Shown here in pieces: positions 61,620-64,000 of a DNA stretch of 64,000 bases. Below the pieces are notes generated by a model that was not told the origin of the DNA, ran no database searches, and saw nothing but the letters and a program-made list of their open reading frames with translations. How positions within the stretch are numbered: position 1 is the first letter of the stretch; the number at the start of each line of letters is the position of its first letter. The position numbers and the translations under genes were made by a program. This DNA comes from Bradyrhizobium sp. AZCC 2176 (GTDB lineage Bacteria > Pseudomonadota > Alphaproteobacteria > Rhizobiales > Xanthobacteraceae): positions 186,001 to 250,000 of the forward strand of contig NZ_JAZHRX010000001.1 in assembly GCF_036924645.1 (NCBI RefSeq), read 5' to 3'.

Positions 61620-62513
61620 TTGGAACGGTTGGACGATCTCGAAGCCTTTCTGGCAGTCATCGAGAAGGGCAGCCAGGCGGCGGCCTCACGTCATCTTCGG
61701 CGCCCGTTGCAATCGCTCAACCGGTCGCTGCTGGCGCTGGAGCGCGCCCTCGGCGTCGAGCTCGTGAAACGCACCACGCGGCGATCGGAACCAACCCAGG
61801 CCGGGCGGATGTTCTACGAGCGCATCAAGCCGGCGGTTGCAGCGATCATCGAGGCTCGGGCCGAGGCAGCCAATCTGCGCGGCGAAGTTCTGGGCTCGCT
61901 GAAAGTCGGCGCGCCAATTCTGTTTGCGTCATCCTACGTCGCGCCGATCGTCAGCCGCTTTCTAAAACTCTATCCCAATGTAGACGTCGAACTCCGCGCC
62001 TCCGATGAACAGGCCGATCTCGTGGCGGAGGGACTCGATATCGCCGTGCGGATCGGCGACACGATCGATGAGTCCCTGACTGCCCGGCGGTTGCATACGC
62101 TGCGCGTCGTTATCGTTGGCGCGCCGTCCTATTTCGCCGAACATGGCCGGCCGAAGCATCCAGGCGATCTCGAACAGCACGCCTGCATCCTGCGGGCCGC
62201 CACTGATGTGATCGACAAATGGCCGTTTCGCATCGACGGCCGGCTCGAGTCGGTCAGGGTACACGGCCGCTTTCGCTCAAACAGCGCGGCTTCGATCCGC
62301 GCGGCCGCGAGCGAAGGCTCGGGCCTTGCCCGGCTGCCGCTATGGCAAGTCGGCGATCTCGTCGCGCAGGGCGCGCTTGCAATCGTTCTGCCGGAATTCG
62401 AAGCCGAGGGCATGCCGATTCGGCTCGTCTGGCCGCCGACGCGGGCGCCGCTGGAACGCGTCCGGCGGTTCGGCGATTTTCTGACGAGCAGCCTGAAGAC
62501 CGACCTGCTCTAG
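61620..62513 (+). CDS. LysR family transcription regulator
   Basis: A 297-residue regulator as started here. The helix-turn-helix is LDDLEAFLAVIEKGSQAAASRHLRRPLQSLNRSLLALERALGVELVKRTTR, followed by the substrate-binding-like domain (LKVGAPILFASSYVAPIVSRFLKLYPNVDVELRASD). No ATG fits: TTG 61620 gives ERLDDLEAFL, as relatives begin, while ATG 61569 would add 17 residues and 61476 another 31, through a stretch carrying a repeat fragment. The target is unknown; the flavoprotein gene at 62536 is convergent, not divergent, so this is not a classic divergent LysR pair. Confidence 0.88.
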   Translation: MERLDDLEAFLAVIEKGSQAAASRHLRRPLQSLNRSLLALERALGVELVKRTTRRSEPTQAGRMFYERIKPAVAAIIEARAEAANLRGEVLGSLKVGAPILFASSYVAPIVSRFLKLYPNVDVELRASDEQADLVAEGLDIAVRIGDTIDESLTARRLHTLRVVIVGAPSYFAEHGRPKHPGDLEQHACILRAATDVIDKWPFRIDGRLESVRVHGRFRSNSAASIRAAASEGSGLARLPLWQVGDLVAQGALAIVLPEFEAEGMPIRLVWPPTRAPLERVRRFGDFLTSSLKTDLL

Positions 62514-62535
62514 CACCTCGTAAGACACTTGCACG

Positions 62536-63975
62536 TCAGACTACATTATAGCCGGGCGTCAGCAGATGTCCGGGATCATAACGCCGTTTGGCGTCGCGAA
62601 GCTGTGGCCAGCCAGACTCAAAATGAATCTCCCAGTCGGCGGGCGACATGGCAAAGGCACCGACCGGATACTGAACGCCGCCGGCTTCTCGAATACGATC
62701 GAACAGCGTGCGGTTTTCCGCGACCATCCGCTCCGCCGTTGCCGCATCGTTCGGTGCCGGAATCCGAATGAGATTGAAGACAAAGACGATGTCTTCCGCC
62801 GGCAGGCGAACCAGCGGGGTATGAAATGCCTTCGTCAGCAAAGGATACAACGTTATCCGCCCGAACGGACCAACCGCATCGCCCTTCAGGCCGGCGAGGA
62901 TGTCGCCGGCGACCCGTTCGGCATTGCTGCCGCGCAGGAACGTCAAAAGCCAGGGCTGCGGGTTGAACCACTGGCCTTTCGAGCGGAGCAGACTTTCGAA
63001 CTTTCCAAACGCCAGGGCATCCTCGTGATAGGTCAGGTCGGCGATCACGGCGGCGCCGCGCTCATCCGACAACCCGGAAAGCACGGCCTTGTCGTCGGGA
63101 GCCGAGCCGTTCGCGTGATATACCGCGCCGTCGAGTTGATACCGCCAACCGCCGCTTCCGTCGGGAAGAACGGCGCCCTGCAACTGCTCGAAGCGTCCTT
63201 CCGTCAGCACGCGCCGCTGGTCTGCCATCAGCGATGGCAAATCGCGGTAGAAAAGCTGAAAGCGCCTGATACGCTCGGGCGCGCGCGTCAGGCGCAGCGT
63301 CGCCCGCGTGACAATGCCGCATTGGCCGAGGCCGGCGCGGACAGCGTTAAAGAGATCGGGATTTTCGGCCGCCGAGCAGCTTACCTCGTTCCCGTCACCG
63401 GTCACCACGTCCAGCGCGATGACGTTGTCGGTTTGCATGCCATGCCGGGATGATGTCGCGCCGATGCCGCCCACCGCGATCGTTCCGCCGATCGAGAGAC
63501 CGAGATAGTTGGTCAGCACCGGCGGCGTGAGCGCTGGCGCCAATGTCGCATCCAGCAGATCTCGCCACGTCGCTCCGGCGTCGACCACGACGCGATCCGG
63601 CTTGATATCGCGGATCGCGCTCATTGCGCTCATGTCGACCACGACGCCGTCCTCAGCCAAGGCACGGCCATAGATCGAATGGCCCTGCCCGCGCGCTGCG
63701 ACCTTGACGCCCTGCACTTTGGCCCAGCGCATCAGGCTCGCAATGTCCGCGCTCGACGCGGGCTTTAGTACGCCGCGCGGTTGCCTGTGAATGAGGCGGC
63801 CAAAATCGTTGGCCGCTGCGGCGCGAACCTCCGCGTCAGGGCTGACGTGGCCAGGGAGCGGCGGGCTTTCGGACGAGACCGCTTGCGCCGCGGTCGTGAG
63901 CCCAGTGGCGCGCGAAGCGAGCGTGGCGGTGGCGCCGAGGCCTGCGCTCAAAAACATTCGCCTGTCCGATGGCAT
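62536..63975 (-). CDS. Tat-exported FAD oxidoreductase, cytokinin dehydrogenase-like
   Basis: A 479-residue flavoprotein. SDRRMFLSAGLGATATLA is a twin-arginine signal (RRxFL). The PCMH-type FAD domain has GQGHS with His99 as candidate covalent FAD attachment, then YLGLSIGGTIAVGGIGATSSRHGMQ, LDVVTG and LGQCGIVTRATLRL. The following RAPERIRRFQLFYRDLPSLMADQRRVL and the C-terminal YDPGHLLTPGYNV resemble plant and Rhodococcus cytokinin dehydrogenases more than other FAD_binding_4 oxidases. The position of catalytic Asp169 of maize CKX1 (in TDYL) is Asn156 here (TNYL). AAGGAGGGG precedes the ATG. Side-chain cleavage of a cytokinin in the periplasm is possible; a different alcohol or amine substrate is not excluded. 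Confidence 0.85.
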   Translation of the reverse strand: MPSDRRMFLSAGLGATATLASRATGLTTAAQAVSSESPPLPGHVSPDAEVRAAAANDFGRLIHRQPRGVLKPASSADIASLMRWAKVQGVKVAARGQGHSIYGRALAEDGVVVDMSAMSAIRDIKPDRVVVDAGATWRDLLDATLAPALTPPVLTNYLGLSIGGTIAVGGIGATSSRHGMQTDNVIALDVVTGDGNEVSCSAAENPDLFNAVRAGLGQCGIVTRATLRLTRAPERIRRFQLFYRDLPSLMADQRRVLTEGRFEQLQGAVLPDGSGGWRYQLDGAVYHANGSAPDDKAVLSGLSDERGAAVIADLTYHEDALAFGKFESLLRSKGQWFNPQPWLLTFLRGSNAERVAGDILAGLKGDAVGPFGRITLYPLLTKAFHTPLVRLPAEDIVFVFNLIRIPAPNDAATAERMVAENRTLFDRIREAGGVQYPVGAFAMSPADWEIHFESGWPQLRDAKRRYDPGHLLTPGYNVV

Positions 63976-64000
63976 GAAACCCCTCCTTGTCCAGAGGCCG

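Overview
The window reads as chromosome of a GC-rich alphaproteobacterium of the Bradyrhizobium / Nitrobacteraceae type. The grounds are dense GC-rich coding, many small palindromic intergenic repeats of the kind I associate with Bradyrhizobium and Rhodopseudomonas, a metallo-beta-lactamase resembling BJP-1 of Bradyrhizobium japonicum, two oligopeptide-type ABC systems, DUF6489 and DUF1028 proteins and many catabolic operons. The genus is an inference. I see no tRNA, rRNA, CRISPR array, integrase or complete insertion sequence.

Layout. (1) 1-7.6 kb, minus strand: a partial spermidine-synthase-like gene, a self-sufficient P450-reductase fusion of the CYP102A (BM3) type, an epoxide-hydrolase-like enzyme, a wax ester synthase/DGAT gene broken near its 3' end by a one-base insertion, a lipase-like hydrolase and a DUF6489 protein. 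Together this is a lipid-oxidation and lipid-esterification neighbourhood. (2) 7.7-23.1 kb: a DadA-like FAD oxidoreductase diverges from two complete dipeptide/oligopeptide ABC transporters, which enclose a gamma-glutamyltransferase-like enzyme and a DUF1028 protein. This looks like a peptide or gamma-glutamyl-compound scavenging locus. (3) 23.2-29.2 kb: a RidA-like protein, then a TetR - membrane-fusion - RND efflux operon with a perfect 16-bp palindrome just upstream of the tetR start.

(4) 29.4-34.2 kb: a stand-alone P450, a repeat-rich secreted protein with two LTxxQ-like domains, a cytochrome c and two related small secreted proteins. (5) 34.4-42.8 kb, minus strand: a TetR regulator, an NMT1/SsuABC-like transporter and four enzymes (enolase superfamily, Gfo/Idh/MocA, DUF993, TIM-barrel isomerase) in a tight operon. 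This is the best candidate for an undescribed catabolic pathway. (6) 43-49.6 kb: a glutamate dehydrogenase and VOC-protein pair, two PfkB kinases, a rhodocoxin-reductase-like flavoprotein and an enoyl-CoA hydratase.

(7) 49.7-55.2 kb: a GntR-controlled sugar-acid cluster (IlvD/Edd dehydratase, Gfo/Idh dehydrogenase, uronate dehydrogenase, SMP-30 lactonase), with two copies of an ATTATTG-N-CAAT operator-like site between the divergent dehydratase and dehydrogenase genes. (8) 55.2-64 kb: a BJP-1-like subclass B3 metallo-beta-lactamase, an aldehyde dehydrogenase, an AceE/transketolase-like thiamine enzyme divergent from an Lrp regulator, a structured intergenic element of about 400 bp, a LysR regulator and a Tat-exported flavoprotein resembling cytokinin dehydrogenase.

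All functions are inferred by reading the translated sequences; no database search was possible.
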